In this document: one piece after another, positions 15,091 to 23,805 of the stretch
Layout: every line of letters begins with the position of its first letter
Position numbering within the stretch: the stretch's first letter is position 1
Assembly (NCBI GenBank): GCA_035628995.1
Contig: DASPIR010000023.1
Location: 620,001 to 684,000, forward strand
Direction: 5' to 3'
DNA length: 64,000 nt
From: Clostridia bacterium
GTDB taxonomy: Bacteria; Bacillota; Clostridia; Lutisporales; Lutisporaceae
The notes under the pieces: generated by a model
Databases searched by the model: none
What the model was told of the DNA's origin: nothing
Seen by the model: the letters and a program-made list of their open reading frames with translations, nothing else
Made by a program: the position numbers and the translations under genes

Positions 15091-16521
15091 TACTTTTCTA
15101 TACAGCTCCATATACTCCAATGCTGACTTGTTCCATGAGAAGTCCTGCTTCATTCCGTTCTTTATAATGACTTCCCAGGTAAACTTCTGCCCATAGAAGC
15201 TTATTGCACGTTTTATTGAGTCCAGCATTTCATGAGCATTGTAGTTTGCAAAGGTAAATCCTGTCCCTTCTTCAGTAAACTCATTGTATGACATGATTGT
15301 ATCATTAAGTCCACCAGTTTCCCTTACTATCGGAACTGTTCCGTATCTCAGACTGAAAAGCTGGCTTAAACCGCAGGGTTCATAAAGCGAGGGCATCAGA
15401 AACATGTCAGAGCCAGCATAAATTCTCTGAGCCAATACTCCATCATATTTCAAATTGGCAGATACCTTGTCGGGATATTTAGAAGCCGCCGCGCTGAACA
15501 TCTCTTCATACTTTTTATCTCCTGTTCCCAGCACCACCAGCTGTATATCCAACTGCAGCAGTTCGTCGAATACACAGGCTATCAGATCTAATCCCTTCTG
15601 GTCTACAAGCCTGGATACAATGCTAATTATGGGTATATCTTCTCTTTCAGGAAGCCCAAGGCTTTGCTGCAGCATCCTCTTATTCTCATACTTGCCCTTA
15701 ATATCCCCGGCATTGAAGTTCTGATAAATTCTTTTATCTGTCTCTGGGTCATTCTCCTGGTAATCTATCCCGTTCACTATTCCATAAAGACTGTCAGCAC
15801 GCTTGTTTATTATTCCATTCAGGTTCTCGCCAAAGAAGTCATTCTTTATTTCTTCCGCATAGGTTTTACTGACTGTTGTAATAATGTCCGAATACACTAT
15901 GGCTGCCTTCATGTAGTTTACACAGTCTTTAAACTCCAGTCCCTCAGCATTAAAATATTCCCAACCCAGTCCAAGTATATCCCCAAGGGTCTCCTTTGAG
16001 AAAATGCCCTGATATTTAAGGTTGTGAATTGTATAGACAGTCCGGATCTCCTTATAAAACTCCTCAAGTTTAAACTGAGCCTTCAAGAAAGCACCTACAA
16101 CTCCTGTCTGCCAATCATTGCAGTGTATAATATCAGGTTTAAAATCAATCATTGGAAGCACCTTAAGCAGCGCCTTGCTAAAAAAGGCAAACTGTTCTGC
16201 TTCATCAAAATGGCCATACAGTGTATCTCTATTAAAATAGTATTCATTGTCTATGAAATATACTACTACACCTTCATGCTCCAGTTTCAACACTGCACAA
16301 TACTGATGCCTCCAGGCAAGATCGACATACACATAGCCTATGTACTCCATCCTTTCTATGAAGCATTGCGGAATGGATTTGTACTTCGGCATTATAAGTC
16401 TTACATCAGCGCCAAGCTTAACAAGCTCCCGGGGTAAAGTGCCGGCAACGTCTGCCAATCCGCCTGTCTTTGCAAAAGGCACTGCTTCCGAAGCTGCAAA
16501 AAGTACCTTTATTTCACTCAT
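15067..16521 (-). CDS. glgA: Glycogen (starch) synthase
   Basis: 484 residues, normal for bacterial GT5 GlgA. It transfers glucose from ADP-glucose to the growing alpha-1,4-glucan in the cytoplasm. The N-terminal KTGGLADVAGTLPREL (ADP-glucose site), HCNDWQTG, YTIHNLKYQG, NGIDY and the C-terminal PSLYEPCGLSQLFSLRYGT with VRETGGLNDT are all present. ATG 16521 follows AAGGGAGGATAATT. No other glg gene lies in the window. The last residues (LAIGDGQ) are encoded by the CCCATTGCC repeat, so the native C-terminus may have been replaced; the catalytic core is intact. It could be read through from the sugar-sensing operon upstream, across a 110-base repeat-rich gap. Confidence 0.95.
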   Translation of the reverse strand: MSEIKVLFAASEAVPFAKTGGLADVAGTLPRELVKLGADVRLIMPKYKSIPQCFIERMEYIGYVYVDLAWRHQYCAVLKLEHEGVVVYFIDNEYYFNRDTLYGHFDEAEQFAFFSKALLKVLPMIDFKPDIIHCNDWQTGVVGAFLKAQFKLEEFYKEIRTVYTIHNLKYQGIFSKETLGDILGLGWEYFNAEGLEFKDCVNYMKAAIVYSDIITTVSKTYAEEIKNDFFGENLNGIINKRADSLYGIVNGIDYQENDPETDKRIYQNFNAGDIKGKYENKRMLQQSLGLPEREDIPIISIVSRLVDQKGLDLIACVFDELLQLDIQLVVLGTGDKKYEEMFSAAASKYPDKVSANLKYDGVLAQRIYAGSDMFLMPSLYEPCGLSQLFSLRYGTVPIVRETGGLNDTIMSYNEFTEEGTGFTFANYNAHEMLDSIKRAISFYGQKFTWEVIIKNGMKQDFSWNKSALEYMELYRKVLAIGDGQ

Positions 16522-16540
16522 AATTATCCTCCCTTACAAC

Positions 16541-16630
16541 AGGCGAACACTGTTCGCCCCTACTACCCGTAACCTCGTACGGGCGATTCATGAATCGCCC
16601 CTACTCCCCGCACCTCGAACCTCGCACCCG
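16541..16630. repeat. Two REP-like palindromes plus GAACCTCG repeat
   Basis: GGCGAAC-ACT-GTTCGCC (16542-16558) and the perfect 20-base palindrome GGGCGATTCATGAATCGCCC (16581-16600) are each followed by the constant CCTAC. They are flanked by GTAACCTCGTAC and by CCGCACCTCGAACCTCGCACCC. The block ends directly against the TAG of the binding-protein gene at 16632. The first palindrome is identical to that at 7409. Confidence 0.78.
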
Positions 16631-16631
16631 T

Positions 16632-17705
16632 CTAATTCCTATATACTTCTTCCATCATATGAAAACCGTCCTTAATTATCGTAGAATCCATATTCCCCTT
16701 ATCTACGGCTATTGGTTCAAGCTCATAATATGGAATGTCATACTTGCCATCGTAGATAGTCTTCTCTATTTTGAGATTTTCTCCCTTAGCAAGCAATACA
16801 GCCAGTCTGGCTGTTTCACCCGCCAACTTCTCTATTGGCTTATACACAGTCATAAGCTGAGTTCCTTCTACTATCCTCTGGCATGCTGACAGATCCGCGT
16901 CCTGTCCGACCACAAAAACCTTGCCGGCCATACGGTGCTCCGAGAGAGCTTCAATAGCACCCTCAGCCAGGCTGTCGTTTCCAGCTATGATGCCGTCAAC
17001 TCGCTTCCCATCCTGTATCACCTTTACTGTCTCTTCGAAAGCATATTCCTTCATCCAGTTGTCAGCCCATTCCTCCGCAATAATATCAATACTTTCATCC
17101 TTGACTTTATCTCCTAATACTTTATCATAGCCCTGCTTTATTATCTTAGTGTTATAATCCCGTTTTGCTCCGTTTACTATAAGCAAATTACCTTCGTGAA
17201 TCTTATCCACTACATATTTTGCCATTAGCTCCCCGACTCTTTCGTTGTCAAAGGATATATACAGGTCTGCATTGGATTTCAATACCAGCCTGTCATATGA
17301 TATAACCTTTACTCCCTGCCTTTTCGCCAGTTCAACCGCACTCAAGGCCTTCTCCAGGTCATTGGGAACTATAATAAGCACATCAATGTTTTGCTCCAGG
17401 AGGTATTTCACCTGCTTCAGCTGATCCTGGTCATCGTTGTTTGCATTCTGCACAATTATATCCGCTCCCATTTCTTTTACCTTCGCAATGAGAATATCCC
17501 TGTCCTTCAGCCACCGCTCCTCCTTAAGAGTACCCAGGGAAAAGCCAATTACCAGTTTTTCGTCCTTCTGTTCAATAGTATTTTGGCTAAAGTAGCTCTC
17601 AATATCTATTATATCCAATCTTTTCATTACAAAGTAAAAGAGCAGTACAAGTACGAAGATAAGCAAAACCAGTATTCCTTTCCGAAGTTTATCTTTCCGC
17701 TGCAA
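16632..17705 (-). CDS. Membrane-anchored xylose-type sugar-binding protein (XylFII-like)
   Basis: 357 residues. One N-terminal transmembrane helix (11-25) has no lipobox cysteine. A type I periplasmic-binding domain closest to D-xylose-binding proteins follows: LVIGFSLGTLKEERWLKDRD, VQNANNDDQDQLKQ, ISYDRLV, YISFDNERVGELMA. It overlaps the YesN-type regulator gene by 17 bases and starts at TTG 17705, preceded by GAGGTG. Anchoring by a helix, the absence of ABC transporter genes, and linkage to LytS/YesN genes match the XylFII sensor of clostridial XylFII-LytS/YesN systems, where the binding protein is a co-sensor rather than a transport component. Ligand identity (a pentose) is inferred from family resemblance. 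Confidence 0.85.
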   Translation of the reverse strand: MQRKDKLRKGILVLLIFVLVLLFYFVMKRLDIIDIESYFSQNTIEQKDEKLVIGFSLGTLKEERWLKDRDILIAKVKEMGADIIVQNANNDDQDQLKQVKYLLEQNIDVLIIVPNDLEKALSAVELAKRQGVKVISYDRLVLKSNADLYISFDNERVGELMAKYVVDKIHEGNLLIVNGAKRDYNTKIIKQGYDKVLGDKVKDESIDIIAEEWADNWMKEYAFEETVKVIQDGKRVDGIIAGNDSLAEGAIEALSEHRMAGKVFVVGQDADLSACQRIVEGTQLMTVYKPIEKLAGETARLAVLLAKGENLKIEKTIYDGKYDIPYYELEPIAVDKGNMDSTIIKDGFHMMEEVYRN

Positions 17706-19308
17706 AGTTCATCACCTCATCAGATTGTTGATTATCCCTGTATTCGGTAGGTGTCATGCCAGTCACTCTCTTGAATATCTTACAATAATAGTTGGGGTCA
17801 CTGTAGCCTATCTTGTAGCAGATTTCCTTAATGCTGTCATCGGTATCCCTTAGAAGCTCCCTGGATTTAGCTACCCTCAGCTCAGTCAGGTACTCTACAA
17901 AGCTCTTCCCTGTAGAATCCTTGAAAAACTTGCTGAAATAATGGTAGCTCAAGTTGGTTTCCTTAGCTGCATCATCCATACTGATGTCTTTATTAAAGTT
18001 CTCAATGATATATTTCTTCACCTTCGCGCTGAGGCTGTTTATTTCCATCTCCCTGGCTTCCCTCATGTCAGTTATTATCCGCTCGAGACGTCCTTTGCAA
18101 GTAACCTTCAGCTCACGCAAGTCTTGTGTTTTGAGTACGCTGTTCAAAAAGTCCTGCTCTCTTAAGCTGTCAATTTCCACATAATATGGCACTGACCTTT
18201 TTATAAGGAAAAACAACTCTATTATTCGTGACTTTATCCTGTCCATATCATCCTTATAATTCATAGTCAGCCATAGGAATATGCGTTCAAAAGCATCCAT
18301 GGCACCTTCTGCATCAGCTGATAGCAGCTTACGGATCAATTCCTTTTCCTGGCTCTCGGGATACATGTCCACAATACTGCCCTTTGTCATTATATCCTCA
18401 AAATGCATTACATTATCTTCTTTCTTCAAGGATGCTGACATGTTGGCCTCATTGCATGATTTGGAAAAATTACCGAGGTCATAGCCCCTTCCAATACCTA
18501 TGCTATATTTGATGTGAACATTCCTATTTATCTTTTCTACCAGTTTCGAGGCAATTTCAATGGACATATTTCTTATCTCATAGGCGTCGACTCTTTCATC
18601 TATCGGTATATAAGCCACGACTTTGTCCAGAAGGGGTGGACCTATAAGGCATTGGCACAGATTCTTCAGTTCAAGGCTGAATATATTATAAAACCTCTGC
18701 TTATCCAGGCTGATTTCCATAACCTCCTGAGATTCTTGGTTTTCCATATCATCCACAATTGCCATCATAACATAGCCATTACCAATTCCCATCCCGAATA
18801 CTTCTTCATAAAAGGCAGCATCCTTTACAGCATTCCCATCAAACAATTGTGAGTATATGAATTGACCTTCCAAGTGCGGTATTACCTTATTCATTTTTTC
18901 CTTCAGCAATATCTCCCTTTGAACAGCCTCTCTTTTTGAAGCAATTGCAGTGCAAATGCCTTCAAGTGTTTCTACCACCTTGCTCCTGTTTATAGGTTTG
19001 AGCAGGTAATCATGAACTCCAAGATTGATTGCTTCTTTTGCATAATTGAAATACTCATATGCAGTAATAATGACAAATACAGTATCACGGTTTATTGCCC
19101 TTATCTGCTTTATCGCCTCTATACCATCTATACCAGGCATGTGAATATCCATAAATACAATTTCCGGTTTGAGCTCCATGGCTTTTTCTATTGCTTCACG
19201 ACCTGATTTGGCTGTGCCTACCACTTCCACATTATCTACAAATCGCTCAACCATATATTTCAATGAGTCAATAACAAGGTACTCATCATCCGCAATCAAC
19301 AGTTTCAT
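17689..19308 (-). CDS. YesN-type response regulator (REC + AraC HTH)
   Basis: 539 residues. An N-terminal receiver domain has acidic pocket DDE and phospho-acceptor D54 (IVFMDIHMPG) with the KP signature LLKPINRSK. A long middle segment follows, then a C-terminal AraC double helix-turn-helix (NLSYHYFSKFFKDSTGKSF, ICYKIGYSDPNYYCKIFKR, TGMTPTEYR). It should activate sugar uptake or catabolism genes when phosphorylated by the adjacent kinase. The start lies inside the end of the kinase gene (overlap 23 bases), and tandem ATGs make the exact codon uncertain by one. It is translationally coupled to both neighbours. The target genes are not in this window. Confidence 0.9.
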   Translation of the reverse strand: MKLLIADDEYLVIDSLKYMVERFVDNVEVVGTAKSGREAIEKAMELKPEIVFMDIHMPGIDGIEAIKQIRAINRDTVFVIITAYEYFNYAKEAINLGVHDYLLKPINRSKVVETLEGICTAIASKREAVQREILLKEKMNKVIPHLEGQFIYSQLFDGNAVKDAAFYEEVFGMGIGNGYVMMAIVDDMENQESQEVMEISLDKQRFYNIFSLELKNLCQCLIGPPLLDKVVAYIPIDERVDAYEIRNMSIEIASKLVEKINRNVHIKYSIGIGRGYDLGNFSKSCNEANMSASLKKEDNVMHFEDIMTKGSIVDMYPESQEKELIRKLLSADAEGAMDAFERIFLWLTMNYKDDMDRIKSRIIELFFLIKRSVPYYVEIDSLREQDFLNSVLKTQDLRELKVTCKGRLERIITDMREAREMEINSLSAKVKKYIIENFNKDISMDDAAKETNLSYHYFSKFFKDSTGKSFVEYLTELRVAKSRELLRDTDDSIKEICYKIGYSDPNYYCKIFKRVTGMTPTEYRDNQQSDEVMNFAAER

Positions 19309-20815
19309 CATCCTGCACCACTTCCTCTTCATAAGGTATTTTCAAGGTAACCCTGGTTCCATGTCCTTGTGTGCTTTCTATTTCAATAACATCCTTAATA
19401 TCTGTTATATTATAATAAAGCTGCAGCCTCTCAGTAACATTTGATATTCCTATCCCTGTAACATGTTTTTTCTGCTGGTTTTCAACGTTTCTATGCGAGA
19501 GCAGTGCCGCTACCTGTTCCTCAGTCATCCCCTCGCCATTGTCCTCAACCTCTATCAATATACTTCCACCCCAGAGCCTTACAGAAAGTAGTATTTCTCC
19601 ATCCCTCTCCAGGTTCTGAAGTCCATGTATAAAAGCATTTTCTATAATCGGCTGTATTATAGTGCAGGGTATTTTTACATTCTGCACCCGCTCATCTACA
19701 TCAGTATGAAATTCTATCCTGCTTCCGAACCTTGTCTTCAGTATGAACATATAATTCTTGGCATATTTGATTTCATCAGCCAATGTCGCAGGCTCATCAA
19801 GCTTCCTGAGATTGTATCTGAAAAGCTCTGAAATATTCTCAACAAACTCAGAGGTTCTGTCTGCGCCCTCCATCATGGAAAGCTGTGATGCCGCATTCAA
19901 GGTATTGAAAAGAAAATGCGGGTTTATCTGAGACTGCAAGGATTTTAGCTCCGCATCCTTTAAAAGGCTCTTCATCCTCAGGTTTTGCATCTCCTGCTCT
20001 TTCAGGAGCTTTTCCACCTCTGCCTGACTCTTAAGCTCATCAATATAGCTTTTTATACTAATTATCATTTTGTTAAATGCAGTGGCAAGTATATTTATTT
20101 CATCGTCAGTTTTTATTTTCGACAGGTTTACGTCAAAATCACCTGCTGATACCCTTTCGGCCGAGTGGGAAAGCTGAATTATCGGTTTAGTCAGTCTATA
20201 TGTAGATACAACAGCGAGAGACAGGCTTATAAATACCGAGCCTATTATTATGAATAAGTTCACATAGCTCAGGTAATTCATATTTTTAGTAATTGCTGTG
20301 TATTTTTCAGAACCCTTTTGGAGCTTGTCCCCCAAAAGCATGTTTATATAAAACTTAATATTCTCGCTTATTTGGTTTGATCTGGTGAAATGTGAGATAT
20401 ATTCGCTGCTTATCCTGCCTCTCTTAGCTTTGACGGCATTATCCGCCTCAATAAGCAGGTTATCAATCATAAAGCCTATATCCTTCAGCATGAGATAATC
20501 ATTGTCATACAGTGCTTCTCTCGGTATATTCAATGACTTCTCCTGAAGGTTGTTGTAAATATTGTAATAGCTAAGAAGATTCTCTGAGGATTTGGTTGTC
20601 AGATACTTTTCAAGCTCTGTCATTAAGAGGTTTACGTTGCTGTTCAAGCTGTTCAGATACACATAGTCCGTAATAACCGTGTTCATCTTTATCAGTATGA
20701 CCTTAGCGTTATAATAGGAAAATAGACTTGTAACGCCAAGCAGCATAGTCATAATTAGATAATATATGATTAGTTTTTTTCTAATACCTGTAAATGTGAA
20801 CATTTCTTTATTCAT
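19286..20815 (-). CDS. LytS/YesM-type sensor histidine kinase
   Basis: 509 residues: transmembrane helix near 14-33, an extracytoplasmic helical sensor of about 150 residues, a second helix near 183-206, and HAMP (to about 260). A coiled coil leads to His_kinase QINPHFLFNTLN with phospho-acceptor H300, then an ATPase domain with PIIENAFIHGLQ, VEDNGEGM and GIGISNV. The extracytoplasmic part has no known ligand-binding fold, which fits a kinase that reads ligand through partner binding proteins. One such gene lies 11 bases upstream and another follows the regulator. It phosphorylates the adjacent YesN-type protein by inference. Confidence 0.9.
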   Translation of the reverse strand: MNKEMFTFTGIRKKLIIYYLIMTMLLGVTSLFSYYNAKVILIKMNTVITDYVYLNSLNSNVNLLMTELEKYLTTKSSENLLSYYNIYNNLQEKSLNIPREALYDNDYLMLKDIGFMIDNLLIEADNAVKAKRGRISSEYISHFTRSNQISENIKFYINMLLGDKLQKGSEKYTAITKNMNYLSYVNLFIIIGSVFISLSLAVVSTYRLTKPIIQLSHSAERVSAGDFDVNLSKIKTDDEINILATAFNKMIISIKSYIDELKSQAEVEKLLKEQEMQNLRMKSLLKDAELKSLQSQINPHFLFNTLNAASQLSMMEGADRTSEFVENISELFRYNLRKLDEPATLADEIKYAKNYMFILKTRFGSRIEFHTDVDERVQNVKIPCTIIQPIIENAFIHGLQNLERDGEILLSVRLWGGSILIEVEDNGEGMTEEQVAALLSHRNVENQQKKHVTGIGISNVTERLQLYYNITDIKDVIEIESTQGHGTRVTLKIPYEEEVVQDDETVDCG

Positions 20816-20826
20816 GCCATCACCAG

Positions 20827-21837
20827 CTATTCTTCCATTGTAGCGGATTTTTTCTCGTATTCATCAATGTTTTCCTTTGTGATAACCTTGACTCCGGTAT
20901 CTATAAAGGTGGAAACATTGTTCTTTTCCTTTATGTCTATCAATGCCTTGAGGCTTTCAAAACCCATCTTGTACGGATCACTCATAACTGTTCCGTAAAT
21001 GATGTCTTTGCTTATATATCTTAGAATATCCTCTGTATCTCCGTAGCCTACAATTGCTATGCTGCCAACCTTGTTCCGATCCACTATAAGCTGGGCTGAA
21101 CCTATTGTATCTACTGAATTCGTTGCGAATATCGCATTTATGTTGTCTTCACTGCTGACTATGGTCTGTGTGATTTCCTCAGCACTCAGTATTCCCATTC
21201 TGGAGGTATAGTTCTTAACAACCTTGATATCCGGGTAATTCTTTAAGGTACTTAAGAAGCCGTTCATTTTGAGGTTCTGGCTGGTCGAATCAAGCTCCTG
21301 GTCATTGCTTACAATAACAGCAATATTGGCTTTGCCCCCGGTGGCTTTTACCATTAGCTCTGCTGCTGCCTTTCCCTGCTGAAAGCTGCTGGTGCCGACG
21401 AAGGAATTCCTGTCGCTGTTTTTGTCATCATTCTCAATAGTCACTACAGGTATGCCATTATTTTTTGCTTTATTTATCAGCTCCGTAAAATCAGTCCCGC
21501 TGGACACATGGGTTATTATTCCGTCCACCTCCGACGTCACAGCTATGTCAAGGAACCTGAGCTCTTCCTGGTGGCTGTTGAATCTGGGAGCATTAAATTC
21601 AACCACAACCTTATTTTCTTTTGCAGCGTCCTCAAGGCCATGCCTGACTTCCTTCCAAAAGGGGTCCACTGAATTCTGAGCTATAAAATAAAAATGAAAC
21701 CTTGGCTTGGATATGAAGACATTGGCTTCCTCTCTCTGAATCCAGAAAAGAAAAGCGCTGGTCATACATATTAGAACCATCAGTATAAGAATTGCATGTC
21801 TATTTATATGATAAATCAATTTTTTTATTGCTTTCAT
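20827..21837 (-). CDS. Membrane-anchored sugar-binding protein (LacI/RbsB-type fold)
   Basis: 336 residues. A single N-terminal transmembrane helix (about 16-33) without lipobox precedes a type I periplasmic-binding domain (HFYFIAQNSVDPFWKEVRHG, VDGIITHVSSG, VTIENDDKNSD, FVGTSSFQQGKAAAELM). It resembles ribose/galactose-type binding proteins more than the xylose-type protein at the other end of the operon. It is first in the order binding protein, kinase, regulator, binding protein. I place the start at ATG 21837, with AGGGGGA 12 bases upstream. It probably docks on the kinase as a sugar co-sensor. No ABC permease or ATPase is nearby, so transport is unlikely to be its main job. Confidence 0.85.
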   Translation of the reverse strand: MKAIKKLIYHINRHAILILMVLICMTSAFLFWIQREEANVFISKPRFHFYFIAQNSVDPFWKEVRHGLEDAAKENKVVVEFNAPRFNSHQEELRFLDIAVTSEVDGIITHVSSGTDFTELINKAKNNGIPVVTIENDDKNSDRNSFVGTSSFQQGKAAAELMVKATGGKANIAVIVSNDQELDSTSQNLKMNGFLSTLKNYPDIKVVKNYTSRMGILSAEEITQTIVSSEDNINAIFATNSVDTIGSAQLIVDRNKVGSIAIVGYGDTEDILRYISKDIIYGTVMSDPYKMGFESLKALIDIKEKNNVSTFIDTGVKVITKENIDEYEKKSATMEE

Positions 21838-21990
21838 AGTTATGATATATTCCCCCTGAGCTCTAATGCATTCTTTCTCTTCTTTTGATATATTTCTGTA
21901 GTTAATAATTCTACAGAACAAACTATTCTCCTTCTTCTTAGCTGCTAGATTGTATTATCCTCTACAACTTTGCAATCCTAACATCTTCGC

Positions 21991-22908
21991 TCATTGAATA
22001 TCATATGCTGTATATCTGGTTAAACCGGCTTTTCTTGCAGCTTCAATTGCCTTCCTATACTCCTCCCTGGTGATCCTCCTGTTAAGCTCCGGAATTCCAT
22101 ATGCTTTGTGTTCTGGATAGTACTGGGCCATAATATTCACATATACATCCTTTGAGAGCTCCTTTGCAATGAACTCCATTATCTCTCCCGTACCCGCGAG
22201 ATTCTGAGGAAGCACAAGATGTCTTATAATAAGGCCTTTATACGCAATATTTTCCTCATCCGTCTTAAGGTTCCCAACCTGCCTGTACATCTCCTTCACT
22301 GCAGCACTTGAAATCTTAAAATATTCTTTCACCCCTATATACCGCATGGCAAGCTCATCATTAGAGAACTTGATGTCCGGCATATAGATATCAACAATGC
22401 CTTCTATAAGCATGAGAGTGTCAGTAAGGTCATATCCACCTGAATTATATACGATAGGTATTTTCAGCCCTGCCCGGGATGCAGTATAAATGGCTTCAAC
22501 TACCTGAGGTACTATATGGCTGGGAGAGACCAAATTGATATTATGGCATCCTCTTTGCTGAAGTGATAGCATGATTTCTGCAAGATCCTGCACTGACACC
22601 TCTTTCCCCTCTCCGCAGTAGCTTATCTCATAGTTCTGACAGAAAGCACACCTCAGATTGCAGTTAGAAAAGAATATTGTTCCTGACCCATTAGCTCCTA
22701 CCAACTCCTCTTCTTCTCCAAAATGCGGCTGAGCGCCCGACACTACTACGTTCTTTAGAGTTTTGCAGTATCCTTTTTCGCCCTTCATCCTGTTTACCTT
22801 GCATTGATGAGGACACAGCACACAGTCTTCAAGCATTTTATTTAATACCTCAACCCGACCTAATAGTTCGCCACTTTCAAGCAGTGTCAAATAACCAGCT
22901 TTATGCAT
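21991..22908 (-). CDS. Radical SAM protein, PflA-related (PflX/YgfZ-neighbour type)
   Basis: 305 residues. The radical SAM cluster motif is C83-x3-C87-x2-C90 (CNLRCAFCQN). A preceding cysteine group C29, C32, C36, C48 (CVLCPHQCKVNR, GYC) is typical of the PIRSF004869 family annotated as putative pyruvate formate-lyase activating enzymes. No glycyl radical enzyme gene is nearby, so the substrate is unknown. It is cytoplasmic and oxygen-sensitive by nature. ATG 22908 follows AAAGAGGAGCGGAAG; 11 upstream in-frame codons are excluded. It lies 153 bases upstream of the sugar-sensing operon and is probably independent of it. Confidence 0.87.
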   Translation of the reverse strand: MHKAGYLTLLESGELLGRVEVLNKMLEDCVLCPHQCKVNRMKGEKGYCKTLKNVVVSGAQPHFGEEEELVGANGSGTIFFSNCNLRCAFCQNYEISYCGEGKEVSVQDLAEIMLSLQQRGCHNINLVSPSHIVPQVVEAIYTASRAGLKIPIVYNSGGYDLTDTLMLIEGIVDIYMPDIKFSNDELAMRYIGVKEYFKISSAAVKEMYRQVGNLKTDEENIAYKGLIIRHLVLPQNLAGTGEIMEFIAKELSKDVYVNIMAQYYPEHKAYGIPELNRRITREEYRKAIEAARKAGLTRYTAYDIQ

Positions 22909-23116
22909 CTTCCGCTCCTCTTTCCTATTTTTATTAAGCATCTATAAGCCTCAAATCCTACATGTAAAACTATTGCTCCTTATTAGAAAGCTCAGACCAT
23001 AGAACCAAGAATAGTCATAATAATTAGCAATTTAGTGGTTAAAATATTTATATCTGAGCCTTTTTTATTATTTTTCTAAAGTAAAATCCTTTTATGCAAG
23101 GGAAGTGTGAATAGCA

Positions 23117-23698
23117 GTGGAGTTATCGCCAAGACTTTATCACCGTCTCATAAGGCCAACCTGGTTTTTGAACAGATATATTTATAATATTCTTAAAGAC
23201 AATTTTAATTTTGAGAATAAGAAAGTCATTGATTTTGGATGTGGAGTAGGTTCAAGCGCAGCATTATTCATGCCCTCGTCATATCTTGGTCTGGATTGTG
23301 ATATCAGGAGGGTGGTGTATGCAAGAAAAATCAACCCGGAATATAACTTTGGCGTATTGGCGGAAAACAAACTGCCGATTCCCGACTCATCGGTGGATTA
23401 TATCCTAGTTGTTTCTGTACTGCATCATATTTCTTCCATGGATGTGAACAGCTATTTGAATGAGTTTAGAAGGGTATTGACCTGCACCGGAAAAATATTG
23501 GTCATAGAGCCTTGTCTATTTAAGGGGAATTGTTTTAGCAACTTCTATATGTCTCGGTTTGATAAAGGGAAATATTTAAGAAGCGAAGATGAATATTTAG
23601 AAATGTTCGACCGATTTGACTATGAGACGCGGATCATGAAGCGTTTCAGTCAGTTACTCCTTTATAAAAAACTGTTTTTCGTCGCTGCCTTGAGCTAA
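23117..23698 (+). CDS. Class I SAM-dependent methyltransferase
   Basis: 193 residues. The Rossmann motif I VIDFGCGVGSSAA, motif II LGLDCD, NKLPIPDSSVDYILVVSVLHH, and EFRRVLTCTGKILVIEPC mark a Methyltransf_11-type enzyme that moves a methyl group from S-adenosylmethionine. The acceptor is unknown. It starts at GTG 23117 with AAGGGAAG upstream; no alternative ATG fits. It is monocistronic and divergent from the radical SAM gene across about 200 bases in which I see no other gene. Gene 3' space contains a REP-like palindrome. Confidence 0.8.
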   Translation: MELSPRLYHRLIRPTWFLNRYIYNILKDNFNFENKKVIDFGCGVGSSAALFMPSSYLGLDCDIRRVVYARKINPEYNFGVLAENKLPIPDSSVDYILVVSVLHHISSMDVNSYLNEFRRVLTCTGKILVIEPCLFKGNCFSNFYMSRFDKGKYLRSEDEYLEMFDRFDYETRIMKRFSQLLLYKKLFFVAALS

Positions 23699-23780
23699 TC
23701 GATTATCAAAAATGTAAAATACAAGCTTTTCCAAAAACTTGGTAACAATTATAGACCATGCATTTTTTCTTTGAAGCAGT

Positions 23781-23805
23781 GGTGAGTGGCAATACTCACC
23801 CCTAC
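23781..23805. repeat. REP-like palindrome overlapping a stop codon
   Basis: GGTGAGT-GGCAAT-ACTCACC (23781-23800) is followed by CCTAC. On the minus strand GTAG precedes the palindrome, and its TAG is the stop codon of the 2-hydroxyacid dehydrogenase gene (23802-23804). Confidence 0.7.

Noticed and set aside
16541-16604. Palindromes as ordinary terminators
   Set aside because: They lack T-runs and share the GTAG flank instead, including one located in a 5' untranslated region (55873).
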